Of a stretch of DNA of 64,000 bases, positions 1-8,935 are shown one piece after another. Source of the DNA: Candidatus Peregrinibacteria bacterium GW2011_GWF2_39_17. GTDB lineage: Bacteria > Patescibacteriota > Gracilibacteria > UBA1369 > UBA12473. The stretch lies in NCBI GenBank assembly GCA_000993615.1, contig LBWM01000001.1:149970-213969 (forward strand), given 5' to 3'. The first letter of the stretch is position 1. Every line of letters starts with the position of its first letter. The notes under the pieces were generated by a model. That model was given only the letters and a program-made list of their open reading frames with translations. It was not told where the DNA came from and searched no databases. The translations under genes were made by a program, and so were the position numbers.

Positions 1-134
1 TTTCAACTTTACTTTATCTGCAGTTTGCTAATCTTATTTTTAGTTTAATATTGGGACTTTTGAGCGCCCTGGTGTTGCTTTTGTTTATTCTTATTTTAAA
101 TAATGATCATTCTAATGAAATTAAAAATGATTAA
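1..134 (+). CDS. 3' end of a membrane protein gene (partial)
   Basis: The frame starting at base 3 is open from the window edge to a TAA at 132-134 and encodes 43 residues. About 25 of them form one hydrophobic, Leu/Ile-rich transmembrane helix, followed by a short polar tail ending in EIKND. The stop overlaps the preferred start of the next gene (ATG at 127) by 8 bp, a typical operon junction. The family cannot be named from this fragment; a polytopic glycan-export or glycosyltransferase protein would fit the context, but that is inference from position only. Confidence 0.6.
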   Translation, partial: STLLYLQFANLIFSLILGLLSALVLLLFILILNNDHSNEIKND

Positions 135-507
135 AAATTACGGGATTGAATTAAGCGTTATCGCAGTCGTCATAATTATCCTTTTTTTATTGTCTTGGGT
201 TTTTATACCAGACATGACTCCTTTAATTTTCCTAAAAGGATTAGCGGGAATCCCTTTGCTGAGTATTGTACCCGGGTGGATTTGGGCGAATCTTTTTTTA
301 GATAAAAAAGAAAAATTGACTATTCGTCTGGCTTATTCTTTTATGATTTCTATTGTAATTATCGGTTGGAGTGTTTACGCTCTTCGTGCTTTTTTCTTTT
401 CCTCAATAACTAATTGGCTTATTATTTTAGCCTTAATTTTAGTAATTGGGAGTGGGCTTATTGCTAACTTAATTAAATCTTATTTTATCCCAATACGTAG
501 TGAATAG
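127..507 (+). CDS. small integral membrane protein, DUF1616-like
   Basis: An in-frame ATG exists at 103, but the ATG at 127 is preferred because it gives the natural N-terminus MIKNYG and a short overlap with the upstream gene. The 126-residue product has four hydrophobic segments. The segment FLKGLAGIPLLSIVPGW, followed by a charged stretch and a further helix, resembles the N-terminal half of DUF1616 membrane proteins, which have a similar LPGY/VPGW turn. No enzymatic motif is visible. It lies at the head of the glycan cluster, 53 bases before the nucleotide-sugar dehydrogenase, so an envelope role is likely but unproven. Confidence 0.6.
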   Translation: MIKNYGIELSVIAVVIIILFLLSWVFIPDMTPLIFLKGLAGIPLLSIVPGWIWANLFLDKKEKLTIRLAYSFMISIVIIGWSVYALRAFFFSSITNWLIILALILVIGSGLIANLIKSYFIPIRSE

Positions 508-560
508 GGCATTTTAGCTCGATCATTACTTCTTACTCTTTACCATCCGAAATTTTTTTT

Positions 561-1856
561 ATGACAACTAAATCCTCTCAAACATTATGTGTTGTTGGGC
601 TAGGTTACGTCGGTTTACCTTTAGCTGTGGAGTTTGGAAAGACACAACACCCGACTTATGGTTACGATATTTCAAAAGAAAAAATAGCCTTATTAAAAAA
701 AGGATGTGACCCTAACAAGGAATTAAGCAAGCAGGAATTAAAAGAAACTAAGCTGATTTACAGCGCTGATCCCCAAATTATTTCTAAAGCGGATATTATT
801 ATTGCGGCTATCCCGACACCGATTGATTCGGCTAAAAATCCAGATCTGCGTCCAATTCAAGGTGCTTCTAAAACTATTGGGGAAAATTTAAAAAAGGGCG
901 CAATTATAGTGTTTGAATCTACGGTTTATCCGGGGCTTACAGAAGAAATTTGTGTGCCTATTCTTGAACAGTATTCTGGCCTTAAATTAGGGAAGGATTT
1001 TGAGATAGGCTATTCTCCAGAGCGCATTAATCCTGGCGATAAAGAGCATACTCTTAAAAAAACCATTAAAATAGTTTCCGGGCGTACGCCCCAGATACTT
1101 AAAATTTTAAGCGCTTTATATCGTGAAGTGGTAAAGGCCGGAGTTTATGAGGCGCCAAGTATTAAAGTCGCGGAGGCGGCAAAAGTTATTGAAAATATTC
1201 AGAGAGATCTTAATATCGGACTGGTAAATGAACTATCAATTATTTTTAGACGTTTAGGAATTGATGCGCTTGAAGTATTAAAAGCCGCGGAAACGAAATG
1301 GAATTTTCATTCTTATCGTCCGGGACTAGTAGGCGGTCATTGTATTGGTGTTGATCCATATTATCTTACTCATAAAGCGGAAAAGACAGGTTATCATCCG
1401 CAAATTATTTTAGCTGGCCGCCGCGTTAATGATGGTATGGCAGTTCAAGTTGTTGATGGCTTAATCAAAGAATTAATCAAAACCGGCCGCCCCCTTTTAA
1501 ATAATAAGATTTTAATTTTAGGCGTTACTTTTAAAGAAAATGTCGCTGATATGCGCAATTCAAAAGCTCAAGAAATTATTACTTTATTGAAAAATTACGG
1601 CCTATCAGTCGAGGCCTACGATCCACTTGTGGATGCCGTTTCGCTTGAAAAAATATTTGGGGTTAAACCAATTGGAAAGGTAAATTCAAATGTAAAATAT
1701 GACGCCTTTATTTTATTCTCTCCGCACGAAAAAATCTTACAAAATATTGCCGCTATTTTAAAAATGGGTAAGAATCCAGCGGTTTTTTACGATATAAAAT
1801 CAAAGCTTAAGGGAAATTTCATAGGTAAAAGTTCCATCCTATATCAAACTTTATAA
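561..1856 (+). CDS. UDP-N-acetyl-hexosamine (TviB/WbpA/WecC-type) dehydrogenase
   Basis: The product (431 aa) is a nucleotide-sugar dehydrogenase that would oxidise C6 of a UDP-HexNAc to the uronic acid with two NAD+. The Rossmann motif GLGYVG is at residues 13-18, the ESTVYPG signature of the family near 119-125, the Lys-containing EAAKVIENIQRD helix near 205-216, and the catalytic Cys261 in GGHCIGVDPYYL. The DPYYLTHKAE continuation is typical of the UDP-GlcNAc/GalNAc (TviB, WbpA) or UDP-ManNAc (WecC) branch rather than UDP-glucose dehydrogenase; which sugar cannot be decided here. Length is normal. The ATG follows a run of T with no Shine-Dalgarno. The next gene starts four bases after its stop. 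Confidence 0.9.
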   Translation: MTTKSSQTLCVVGLGYVGLPLAVEFGKTQHPTYGYDISKEKIALLKKGCDPNKELSKQELKETKLIYSADPQIISKADIIIAAIPTPIDSAKNPDLRPIQGASKTIGENLKKGAIIVFESTVYPGLTEEICVPILEQYSGLKLGKDFEIGYSPERINPGDKEHTLKKTIKIVSGRTPQILKILSALYREVVKAGVYEAPSIKVAEAAKVIENIQRDLNIGLVNELSIIFRRLGIDALEVLKAAETKWNFHSYRPGLVGGHCIGVDPYYLTHKAEKTGYHPQIILAGRRVNDGMAVQVVDGLIKELIKTGRPLLNNKILILGVTFKENVADMRNSKAQEIITLLKNYGLSVEAYDPLVDAVSLEKIFGVKPIGKVNSNVKYDAFILFSPHEKILQNIAAILKMGKNPAVFYDIKSKLKGNFIGKSSILYQTL

Positions 1857-1860
1857 TTCG

Positions 1861-2775
1861 ATGCTGCCTCTTTTTAGTGTCATTATGCCTGCCTGGAATC
1901 GTGCTTATTGCATAAAAAAAGCAATTCAAAGCGTCTTAAATCAAAAAGAACAAAATTTTGAAATCATTATTTTTGATGCTGGGAGTAGGGATGGAACCGC
2001 AGAAGCGGCCAGGTCTTTCAATGATCCTCGGATTAGGGTTGAAGCTTGGGCAATAAATAGGGGGGTAAACTTTGCGAGGAACCGGGCGATTGAGATGGCC
2101 AGGGGGAAATGGATGGTGCTATTGGATACTGATGATGAGCTAACCCCAGATGCTTTTGAGGTGGCAAAAAGTGATTTTAAAAAAATAGATAAGCAAGTAG
2201 GGTTAATATTTTATGGTACTAAGGACGTAAAAACCGGGAAAATGAAATCTTTTTTTGATAAAAAACGAGGAGAAATCTCTTATGAAGATTGGTTAGGAGA
2301 AAAAAATCTTAGAGGAGAATTTTTACCCATAGCACGAAGAGAGGTTTTTGCAAAAGAAATGTTTCCCGAAAATATTATCGGATTTGAAAAATATTTTTGG
2401 CTGATCGTTGCGCAGCACTATAAAGTAATTATTCACAATACCGCTATTCGATTATATGACCCCAGGGGGGAAAATAGAGCTTCAAAATATATTTTAAAAG
2501 AAGAATATGCCGCTCCACGAGCAAAATCCTATAAATTATTTCTAAAAAGATACGGGGAAGACATGAAAAGAGTAAATCCAAAACTTTATGCCCATTATTT
2601 AAGTGTTATGGGGCATTTGTTTTGTTTAGCCGGAATGAAGCAGGAAGGCAAAGCAGCAATACGAGAAGCAAGTCAGTATGATTTTGGGTTTAAAATAGGC
2701 GGAGTTTATCTAATGTCTTTTTTGGGTAAATGGCCATTTCGTCTCGCGAGTCGTATTGTGGCACGCTTTTCCTAA
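1861..2775 (+). CDS. family 2 glycosyltransferase
   Basis: The 304-aa product begins with the GT-A fold opening LFSVIMPAWNRAYCI and has an SVLNQ helix, the FDAGSRDGT element, and a DTDDE motif near residue 97 that would bind the metal and nucleotide sugar. These are the standard GT2 landmarks. The C-terminal third is less conserved and ends with an amphipathic segment that could touch the membrane. It sits between the HexNAc dehydrogenase and the heptose genes, so it probably adds one sugar of the surface glycan. Donor and acceptor cannot be told from sequence. Confidence 0.85.
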   Translation: MLPLFSVIMPAWNRAYCIKKAIQSVLNQKEQNFEIIIFDAGSRDGTAEAARSFNDPRIRVEAWAINRGVNFARNRAIEMARGKWMVLLDTDDELTPDAFEVAKSDFKKIDKQVGLIFYGTKDVKTGKMKSFFDKKRGEISYEDWLGEKNLRGEFLPIARREVFAKEMFPENIIGFEKYFWLIVAQHYKVIIHNTAIRLYDPRGENRASKYILKEEYAAPRAKSYKLFLKRYGEDMKRVNPKLYAHYLSVMGHLFCLAGMKQEGKAAIREASQYDFGFKIGGVYLMSFLGKWPFRLASRIVARFS

Positions 2776-2896
2776 TGGAAAGGGGAGTTTGAAGAAGGAT
2801 GTTTTTTTGTGGCGCACGGAAGGATTATCTACTATGATTTTTAGGATTTAAAATAGGAGTGATGTAAAATATTTTTAGCAATAAAAAATAAGAAGC

Positions 2897-3478
2897 ATGA
2901 ACTTATTTAAAAATTATCTCGATCAGTTAAAAAAGGGGCTCGATCAGATGGACATAAGCATCCTTGAAGAGATTGCCCATATTCTTTTCGAGGCTTTAAT
3001 TAAAGAGCGGCTTGTTTTTGTAATTGGGAATGGGGGGTCCGCCAGTACGGCTTCGCACCTGGCTTGCGATTTAGGGAAAAATACAATCCTTGACCTAAAA
3101 GGAGAAGAAAAAAGATTTCGTGTAATTTGTCCTTCGGATAACGTGGCCATGAGTACTGCTTACGCCAATGATATTGGATATGATGCTATTTTTGAGCAAC
3201 CCTTAAAAAATTTTTTACAAAAAAAAGATATTTTAATTGCTATTAGCGCTAGTGGCAATTCCCTTAATGTGCTTAATGCCGTAAAATATGCTAAAAAGAA
3301 AGGGGCAATCACTATTGGATTTGTCGGATTTTCCGGCGGAAAATTAAGGCAATTATGTGATTATGTAATGCATTTTCCTGAAAATCACTATGGGCGATCA
3401 GAAGACGCTCATTTGATTTTAAGCCACATGCTCCGTGAGGCTCTCCTGGAACTAAAAATATCAAAAACAGAAAATTAA
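2897..3478 (+). CDS. gmhA: D-sedoheptulose-7-phosphate isomerase (phosphoheptose isomerase)
   Basis: This 193-aa SIS-domain protein would convert sedoheptulose 7-phosphate to D-glycero-D-manno-heptose 7-phosphate, the first step of NDP-heptose synthesis. The phosphosugar-binding loops GNGGSAST (about 44-51) and ISASGNS are intact, as is the C-terminal EDAHLILSHML helix that contributes the catalytic His. Where E. coli GmhA has an active-site Glu after the first loop, this protein has Asp (ACDLG), a conservative change. It is followed after 15 bases by the heptose guanylyltransferase/phosphatase fusion and then the heptose kinase, which supports the assignment strongly. Confidence 0.88.
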   Translation: MNLFKNYLDQLKKGLDQMDISILEEIAHILFEALIKERLVFVIGNGGSASTASHLACDLGKNTILDLKGEEKRFRVICPSDNVAMSTAYANDIGYDAIFEQPLKNFLQKKDILIAISASGNSLNVLNAVKYAKKKGAITIGFVGFSGGKLRQLCDYVMHFPENHYGRSEDAHLILSHMLREALLELKISKTEN

Positions 3479-3493
3479 TTCCCACTAGAACTA

Positions 3494-4678
3494 ATGATTT
3501 TGCTTAAACAAGCCGTAATTTTAGTCGGAGGAAAAGGAACTCGTTTAAGGCCACTTACCAACGATTGTCCAAAGCCCCTGTTGCCTGTCGAGGGTAGGCC
3601 TTTTTTGGATTACCTTATTGTTCAATTAAAGGAACAGGGGATCGAAGAAATTATTTTATTGACTGGTTATTTAGGGGAGCAAATTAAAAAGCAGGTCGGG
3701 GACGGGTCGCGATATGGAGTCAAGATTCATTGCGCTCAAGGGAATGAGAATTTTGAAACCGGAAAACCATTAAAAATGATTGAGAAATTATTACGTAAAC
3801 ATTTTTTATTACTTTATGGCGATAATTATTGGGAGGCGTTTGATTTAAAAAAATTAATTGATTTTTACGATCAGCAAAAAACTAGGGCACTTGTTTGTAT
3901 TTTTGATAATCATCTGAATACCACCACCAATAATTGTTATGTAGAGGAGTCACTAGTTAAAAACTATGATCCTTCTCGGAAAAATCCAAAATCAAACGGC
4001 GTGGAAATAGGCTTTTTTATTTTAGAAAAATCGATTATTGAAGAAATGCCCAAAGATAATCTTTCTTTTGAAAAGGTGGTTATGCCTCAACTAATTAAGC
4101 AAAAACAGCTTGCTGCATTTATGACTTCTCATCGCTATTATAGTGTGGGTAATCACGATACCTATTACGATTTATGCCGCTATTTAAGAAGTAAAAAAAC
4201 GATTTTTCTCGATCGAGATGGAGTAATAAATAGAAAATCATTACCAGGAGAATATATTTTAACTCCAGAGCAGTTTGAATTTCTTCCTGGCAGCATTGAA
4301 GGTATTAAACAATTAAAGGCCAAGGGATATCACCTGATCGTAATCACAAATCAAGCAGGGATAGGGCAAGGACAATTGACAAAGAAAAATCTAGAAAAAA
4401 TTCATAGCAAAATGCTAAATGAGCTTAAGGAAAACGGAGCAAAAGTGGATCGCATTTACTATTGTCCGCATGATTGGGTAAATCCTTGTAGCTGTCGAAA
4501 ACCAGGAGGAGGGATGATGTACCAGGCGGCTTTAGACTTTGACCTCAGTTTAAGGCACACGACTTTTATTGGTGATGATCGTCGTGATATGATGTTGGGG
4601 CATAATATGGGATGCAAAACCCTTTTGTTTAAGGGAGGGGATCGTCTCGATGATTTTATTTCTAATAATAATTTATGA
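3494..4678 (+). CDS. fused heptose-1-phosphate guanylyltransferase and heptose-1,7-bisphosphate phosphatase
   Basis: This is a two-domain protein of 394 aa. Residues 1-230 are a sugar-phosphate nucleotidyltransferase, with LVGGKGTRLRPLT at 10-22, the KPLLPVEGRPF block and a YGDNYW metal site near 108. Residues 234-394 are a HAD phosphatase of the GmhB/HisB-N type, with DRDG at 240-243, a VITNQAG motif, and a zinc loop CPHDWVNPCSC. It therefore joins HddC-like and GmhB-like activities: removal of the 7-phosphate from heptose 1,7-bisphosphate, then GMP transfer. The last codon overlaps the hddA start as ATGA. The nucleotide (GTP rather than ATP) is inferred from the anomeric pathway implied by the neighbouring HddA-type kinase. 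Confidence 0.87.
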   Translation: MILLKQAVILVGGKGTRLRPLTNDCPKPLLPVEGRPFLDYLIVQLKEQGIEEIILLTGYLGEQIKKQVGDGSRYGVKIHCAQGNENFETGKPLKMIEKLLRKHFLLLYGDNYWEAFDLKKLIDFYDQQKTRALVCIFDNHLNTTTNNCYVEESLVKNYDPSRKNPKSNGVEIGFFILEKSIIEEMPKDNLSFEKVVMPQLIKQKQLAAFMTSHRYYSVGNHDTYYDLCRYLRSKKTIFLDRDGVINRKSLPGEYILTPEQFEFLPGSIEGIKQLKAKGYHLIVITNQAGIGQGQLTKKNLEKIHSKMLNELKENGAKVDRIYYCPHDWVNPCSCRKPGGGMMYQAALDFDLSLRHTTFIGDDRRDMMLGHNMGCKTLLFKGGDRLDDFISNNNL

Positions 4679-5664
4679 TTATTACACGAGTCCCTTTAAG
4701 AATGAGTTTTGTGGGAGGGGGGACAGATTTGAAAGTCTTTTATGAAAAAGATTATGGAGAAGTGTTAAGCACTACTATTAATCAATACATTTATATTACG
4801 GTAAAAAAACAGACAAAATTAGTTCCGGATAAATTTAGGATAGGTTATTCTAAAACCGAAAACGTGAATCAAGTTGCGGATATTGAGCATCCTATTGTTA
4901 GAGAAATTTTAGGCTTTCTTAAAATTAATTTTCCTTTAGAAATTAAGGTAATGGCTGATATCCCAGCGAGAACGGGATTAGGTTCATCAAGCAGTTTCAC
5001 GGTTGGATTGTTGCATGCTTTACATGCCTTGCGAGGGGAATCAATTTCCCCTTATCGGCTGGCGGAAGAAGCGGTTTATATTGAACTTAATTGCCTAAAA
5101 CGAGCAATTGGGAAACAGGATCATTATGCGGCTGCTTTTGGGGGGTTAAACAAAATTAAATTTATGCCTGATGAATCCGTGATTGTTAGTCCGATTTTAT
5201 GCCCTAGAACTATTAGGGAGAATTTTTTTAATCATCTAGCTCTATTTTATACCTTTAAAACACGCGATGCGGAGAGTATTTTAAAAGGGCAACAAAGGGA
5301 TACTGCGGGAAAATGGGAAATCCTTAAAGAAATAAGGGATAGTGTTCACAGGTTTGAGTCAATTTTAGAAGGGAATGGTAATTTTAAAGATTTAGGTAAA
5401 ATTCTAGAAGAATCCTGGCAAAAGAAAAAAACACTGCATGCGGAAATTTCTAATGAATCGATTGATAAATTCTATCAAAAAGCTAAAAAAATTGGTGCCC
5501 TGGGTGGAAAATTATTGGGAGCTGGAGGAGGAGGATTTTTATTGTTTGTTATCCCTCCCGCTAAGCAGGGAGTTCTTGAAAAAGAGCTAAAAGGTATGCT
5601 TAAAGTTGATGTTAAATATGAACCACAAGGGAGTACAATTATTTATTTTAACGAAAATGACTAA
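4675..5664 (+). CDS. hddA: D-glycero-alpha-D-manno-heptose-7-phosphate kinase
   Basis: This 329-aa GHMP-family kinase would make heptose 1,7-bisphosphate. It has the N-terminal GGGTD motif (14-18) found in HddA and related sugar-1-kinases, the GHMP ATP loop ARTGLGSSSS near residue 97, and the C-terminal GAGGGGF motif. Length is that of HddA. It overlaps the upstream fusion gene by 4 bp, and its stop shares one base with the next start, so gmhA, the fusion, hddA and the carbamoyltransferase are almost certainly co-transcribed. Together they cover all four steps from sedoheptulose 7-phosphate to GDP-D-glycero-alpha-D-manno-heptose. Confidence 0.87.
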   Translation: MIITRVPLRMSFVGGGTDLKVFYEKDYGEVLSTTINQYIYITVKKQTKLVPDKFRIGYSKTENVNQVADIEHPIVREILGFLKINFPLEIKVMADIPARTGLGSSSSFTVGLLHALHALRGESISPYRLAEEAVYIELNCLKRAIGKQDHYAAAFGGLNKIKFMPDESVIVSPILCPRTIRENFFNHLALFYTFKTRDAESILKGQQRDTAGKWEILKEIRDSVHRFESILEGNGNFKDLGKILEESWQKKKTLHAEISNESIDKFYQKAKKIGALGGKLLGAGGGGFLLFVIPPAKQGVLEKELKGMLKVDVKYEPQGSTIIYFNEND

Positions 5665-7424
5665 TGAAAATTATTGGATTAAATGTCGGGCATAATGCAA
5701 CTGCTTGTTTATTTCAAGCCGGGGAACTAACACACTGCGTCAGTGAAGAAAGATTTACGAGAATAAAAAATTTTCTTGGCATCCCAATAAAATCAATTGA
5801 ATGGATATTGAAAGATGCCAATCTTAAAGCAAGTGAAATTGATCGGGTTTGTTTTTTGGGAGCGCATGCTCCTCTTTCCGCTTCTTTGCCAGAATCAAAT
5901 TTTTATGCTCCCAAAAAAAATAAATTAGGAATTATTTCTTTAGGTAGATCATTCGCACAACGGATTAGTTATATTTCTCCCGAGATTGAAAAACAAATTG
6001 CTGAAAAATATCGATCTCTAATGTGCCAAAGATTTGATTATTATTTTAAGCATTTGCTTACCATTTTATTTGATCAATTTGATTTTAGAAGAGATCAAAT
6101 AATGACTGTTGAACATCATCGAGCGCATGCCTTATGTGCTACATTGCTTGTCCCTTGGGATGAAGAAGTTTTAGTTTTTTCCTGTGATGGCGAAGGCGAT
6201 AACCTCAGTGCCACGGTTAGCATTTTACATCGAGGGAAAATACAAAGAATTGCTCAAACCTCCGCTGAAGATTCCCTAGGTATTCTTTATCTAAAAGTAA
6301 CGGAATATTTAGGCATGAAGGGTAATGAGCATGAATTTAAGGTAATGGGGATGGCCCCGTATGCTAAAAGTGATAAGGCTGAGGAGGTTTATTTAATTTT
6401 AAAGGAGTTGCTTTGGTTTTCCCCAGAAGATCCTCTTGCGTTTAAGGCGCGCTATCGAATGCCAACCATTGAAAAGAGATTAAAAAATTTACTTTATCGC
6501 AAAAGATTTGATGCTATTTCTGGAGGGATTCAGCGACTTACGGAAGAGCTTATTTGTGAATGGGTTAAAAGAGCGATAGTTAAAACTAGTATTGGAAATA
6601 TCGCTTTAACTGGTGGTGTTTTTATGAATGTCAAAGTTAATCAACTTTTGGGAGAGTTGACAGAGGTAAAGAAAATTTATGTTGTCCCAAGCTGCGGTGA
6701 TGAATCAGGAGCGATTGGCGCTGCCGTAGAAGGCCATTTACGCTTTGCCGAAAAACATGCTTTTTTATTAAAACCGCTAAAATCACTTTATTTGGGGACT
6801 CAAGTTGATAATAATTTAGATGAACTTTTAAAGGAAGAAGGACTTAAGAAACGTTATCATATCGAATATTGTCAGGATATTGAAAGTCGAGTAGCAGATC
6901 TTTTGGCTAAAGGACAGGTCGTTGCTCGTTTGAATGGAAAAATGGAATGGGGTGCGCGGGCTTTGGGCAGTCGGTCAATTTTAGCTAATCCAAATAATTT
7001 TAATATCATCCGCATTATTAATGAAAAGATTAAAAATCGTGATTTTTGGATGCCTTTTGCCGCTAGTATCTTAAAAGAGCGAGCGAAAGATTACATTGTG
7101 AATCCTAAAAATATTGATGCTCCCTATATGGCGATTACTTTTCATACCACGGAAATGGCCCAAGTTCATTTACCAGCCGCTATTCACCCTTATGATTTTA
7201 CGGTACGTCCTCAATTGGTAGATCGAGCGTGGAACCCTTCTTATCATAAATTGATTAGCGAATTTGAAAAAAGGACTGGCATCGGAGCCGTCTTAAATAC
7301 ATCATTTAATTTACATGGCGAACCAAACGTGCAAAATTTAAAGGATGCGATTCATACACTAGATCATTCGGGACTAGATTATTTAGCAGTCGATGATTAT
7401 TTGTTGACAAAGAGGAGGGCTTAA
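5664..7424 (+). CDS. carbamoyltransferase, NodU/CmcH family
   Basis: The 586-aa product starts with IIGLNVGHNATAC and shows SEERFTRIKN, the HHRAHA metal site, the SCDGEGD segment, a HEFKVMGMAPY motif and LTGGVFMNVK, all hallmarks of the ASKHA-type O-carbamoyltransferases. The C-terminal YrdC-like part includes GARALGSRSI and VLNTSFNLHGEP. It would transfer a carbamoyl group from carbamoyl phosphate to a hydroxyl of a sugar. It is translationally coupled to hddA, so a heptose or heptose-containing glycan is the likely acceptor; this is inference from position. Full length, no missing motif seen. Confidence 0.88.
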   Translation: MKIIGLNVGHNATACLFQAGELTHCVSEERFTRIKNFLGIPIKSIEWILKDANLKASEIDRVCFLGAHAPLSASLPESNFYAPKKNKLGIISLGRSFAQRISYISPEIEKQIAEKYRSLMCQRFDYYFKHLLTILFDQFDFRRDQIMTVEHHRAHALCATLLVPWDEEVLVFSCDGEGDNLSATVSILHRGKIQRIAQTSAEDSLGILYLKVTEYLGMKGNEHEFKVMGMAPYAKSDKAEEVYLILKELLWFSPEDPLAFKARYRMPTIEKRLKNLLYRKRFDAISGGIQRLTEELICEWVKRAIVKTSIGNIALTGGVFMNVKVNQLLGELTEVKKIYVVPSCGDESGAIGAAVEGHLRFAEKHAFLLKPLKSLYLGTQVDNNLDELLKEEGLKKRYHIEYCQDIESRVADLLAKGQVVARLNGKMEWGARALGSRSILANPNNFNIIRIINEKIKNRDFWMPFAASILKERAKDYIVNPKNIDAPYMAITFHTTEMAQVHLPAAIHPYDFTVRPQLVDRAWNPSYHKLISEFEKRTGIGAVLNTSFNLHGEPNVQNLKDAIHTLDHSGLDYLAVDDYLLTKRRA

Positions 7425-7468
7425 AAAAATACCAGCTCCAAATAAGCTGTATAAGTTATTACGTTTTT

Positions 7469-8902
7469 TCAGGGAGATGGTTGTAAAAAGTGGCGAACAA
7501 ATTCTTTTTCTTTTACTCCAATAACGCCTAAAAATAAACAGAAGAAACTGTAAATTAGCACTCCTAATAAAATCATAATTATAAAATGGACAGGAGGTAA
7601 AATAAGAATAATTATAGCCATAATACCAGTAATTAAAATTGGTTTAATTATACTAAAAACAAAGGGGAATAAAGACACAACGCGATTTACAAAAAAGCAA
7701 GATAACCCAAAAACAACTATTTCGGTCATTAGGGTTGTAAGAGCTGCGCCAACGATTCCATATCTTGGGATGAAATAAAAATTGGTGGCAATATTAAAGA
7801 ATAATCCAAATCCTGTAGTTAAAAGATTGAGGTGTTGTCGGTTCGAAGAGTTTAGGAAGGTCGATAAGCCGGAATTTAAAAAAGCAAACAAAAGCACCCA
7901 TGCCAAAATTTGGAGAGCAGGAATGGCTGGAATATAGCTAATCCCAAATGCGAAAGGGACTACGGATGGGGCAATGAGTGTTATCCCCATGCTTAAGGGT
8001 AAGCCTACGATCATTAAAAAACGGAGAGATTCGGTGAAAACAAGGCTTAATTGCGACGATGATTTAGTATAATATTCAGACATGATGGGATAAATAGCTG
8101 TCATCATCAAGCCGGCAATAAAGTAGAGAACCAAAATAGGCTGATAAGCAGCGTTGTACCAACCGACAGCAGCATCTCCAAGAAATTGTGAAATCATGAG
8201 AGTATCAAAATGAAGATAAATCAGGCCAAAAAAATTAAATAAAGCAAAAGGAATTGCTGTTTTTAAAATTAAAAAAAAAGTATTTTTTTGAAAATGGGGC
8301 ATTTTTGGATAGGGCAGATAACGCAGAGCTAGAAATAGGGTAGTGAAGAAGCTGAACCCGTATACACCAATAATAATTTTAAAAATCAGAGAAACGGTGG
8401 CCCCTTTCCAGGTAAAAATTGTAACAATAATTAGCAAAAGAAGTTTTTCGAAAAAGCGAGGTATGGCGATATACGCCATTTTTTCAAAGGCCTGGAAAAA
8501 AGAACGGAAAAGGGTGTTTAGATTATCCAAAACCATCATTACGCCCGCTAATCCAATTAGAATAAAAATATCTTGATTGTATTTTAAGATCCATAGAATC
8601 CCAGTCATAAGAATAAAAGCAATAAAAATTAGGGGGATTTTCCAAAGCAGGGCATACCAGAAATAAATTGAATAATGAGATTTATTTCGAGCTATTTCAC
8701 GAGTTGTATAAGCCATAATTCCCGCATCAATTATGACGTTAAAAATCGTCACAAAAGCCACAGCAAAAGAGTATTGGCCAAAACGGACATCTCCTAGGGA
8801 ATTAACCAATACTAAAAACAGAAGAAGGGAAACGCTTTTAGTCCCCAGTTCAGAGCCATAAAGATAGAGTAAATTACGGAAGACAGTGTGATGACGATTC
8901 AT
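7469..8902 (-). CDS. oligosaccharide flippase (Wzx-like, MOP superfamily)
   Basis: This 477-aa polytopic protein has about 12-14 hydrophobic segments and begins with RNLLYLYGSELGTK, the short amphipathic start typical of RfbX/Wzx polysaccharide exporters. It would flip undecaprenyl-linked repeat units to the outer face of the membrane. It is convergent with the carbamoyltransferase gene (44 bases between stops) and lies 33 bases downstream of the UDP-xylose synthase gene on the same strand, so those two are probably an operon. Substrate is unknown. Confidence 0.85.
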   Translation of the reverse strand: MNRHHTVFRNLLYLYGSELGTKSVSLLLFLVLVNSLGDVRFGQYSFAVAFVTIFNVIIDAGIMAYTTREIARNKSHYSIYFWYALLWKIPLIFIAFILMTGILWILKYNQDIFILIGLAGVMMVLDNLNTLFRSFFQAFEKMAYIAIPRFFEKLLLLIIVTIFTWKGATVSLIFKIIIGVYGFSFFTTLFLALRYLPYPKMPHFQKNTFFLILKTAIPFALFNFFGLIYLHFDTLMISQFLGDAAVGWYNAAYQPILVLYFIAGLMMTAIYPIMSEYYTKSSSQLSLVFTESLRFLMIVGLPLSMGITLIAPSVVPFAFGISYIPAIPALQILAWVLLFAFLNSGLSTFLNSSNRQHLNLLTTGFGLFFNIATNFYFIPRYGIVGAALTTLMTEIVVFGLSCFFVNRVVSLFPFVFSIIKPILITGIMAIIILILPPVHFIIMILLGVLIYSFFCLFLGVIGVKEKEFVRHFLQPSP

Positions 8903-8935
8903 AATTATTTTGGAAGTTGTATTTTAAGGTCTAGT

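Noticed and set aside
7425-7468. Weak CAGCT/AGCTG stem between convergent carbamoyltransferase and flippase genes
   Set aside because: Only five base pairs with no clear T-run; too weak to call a terminator.
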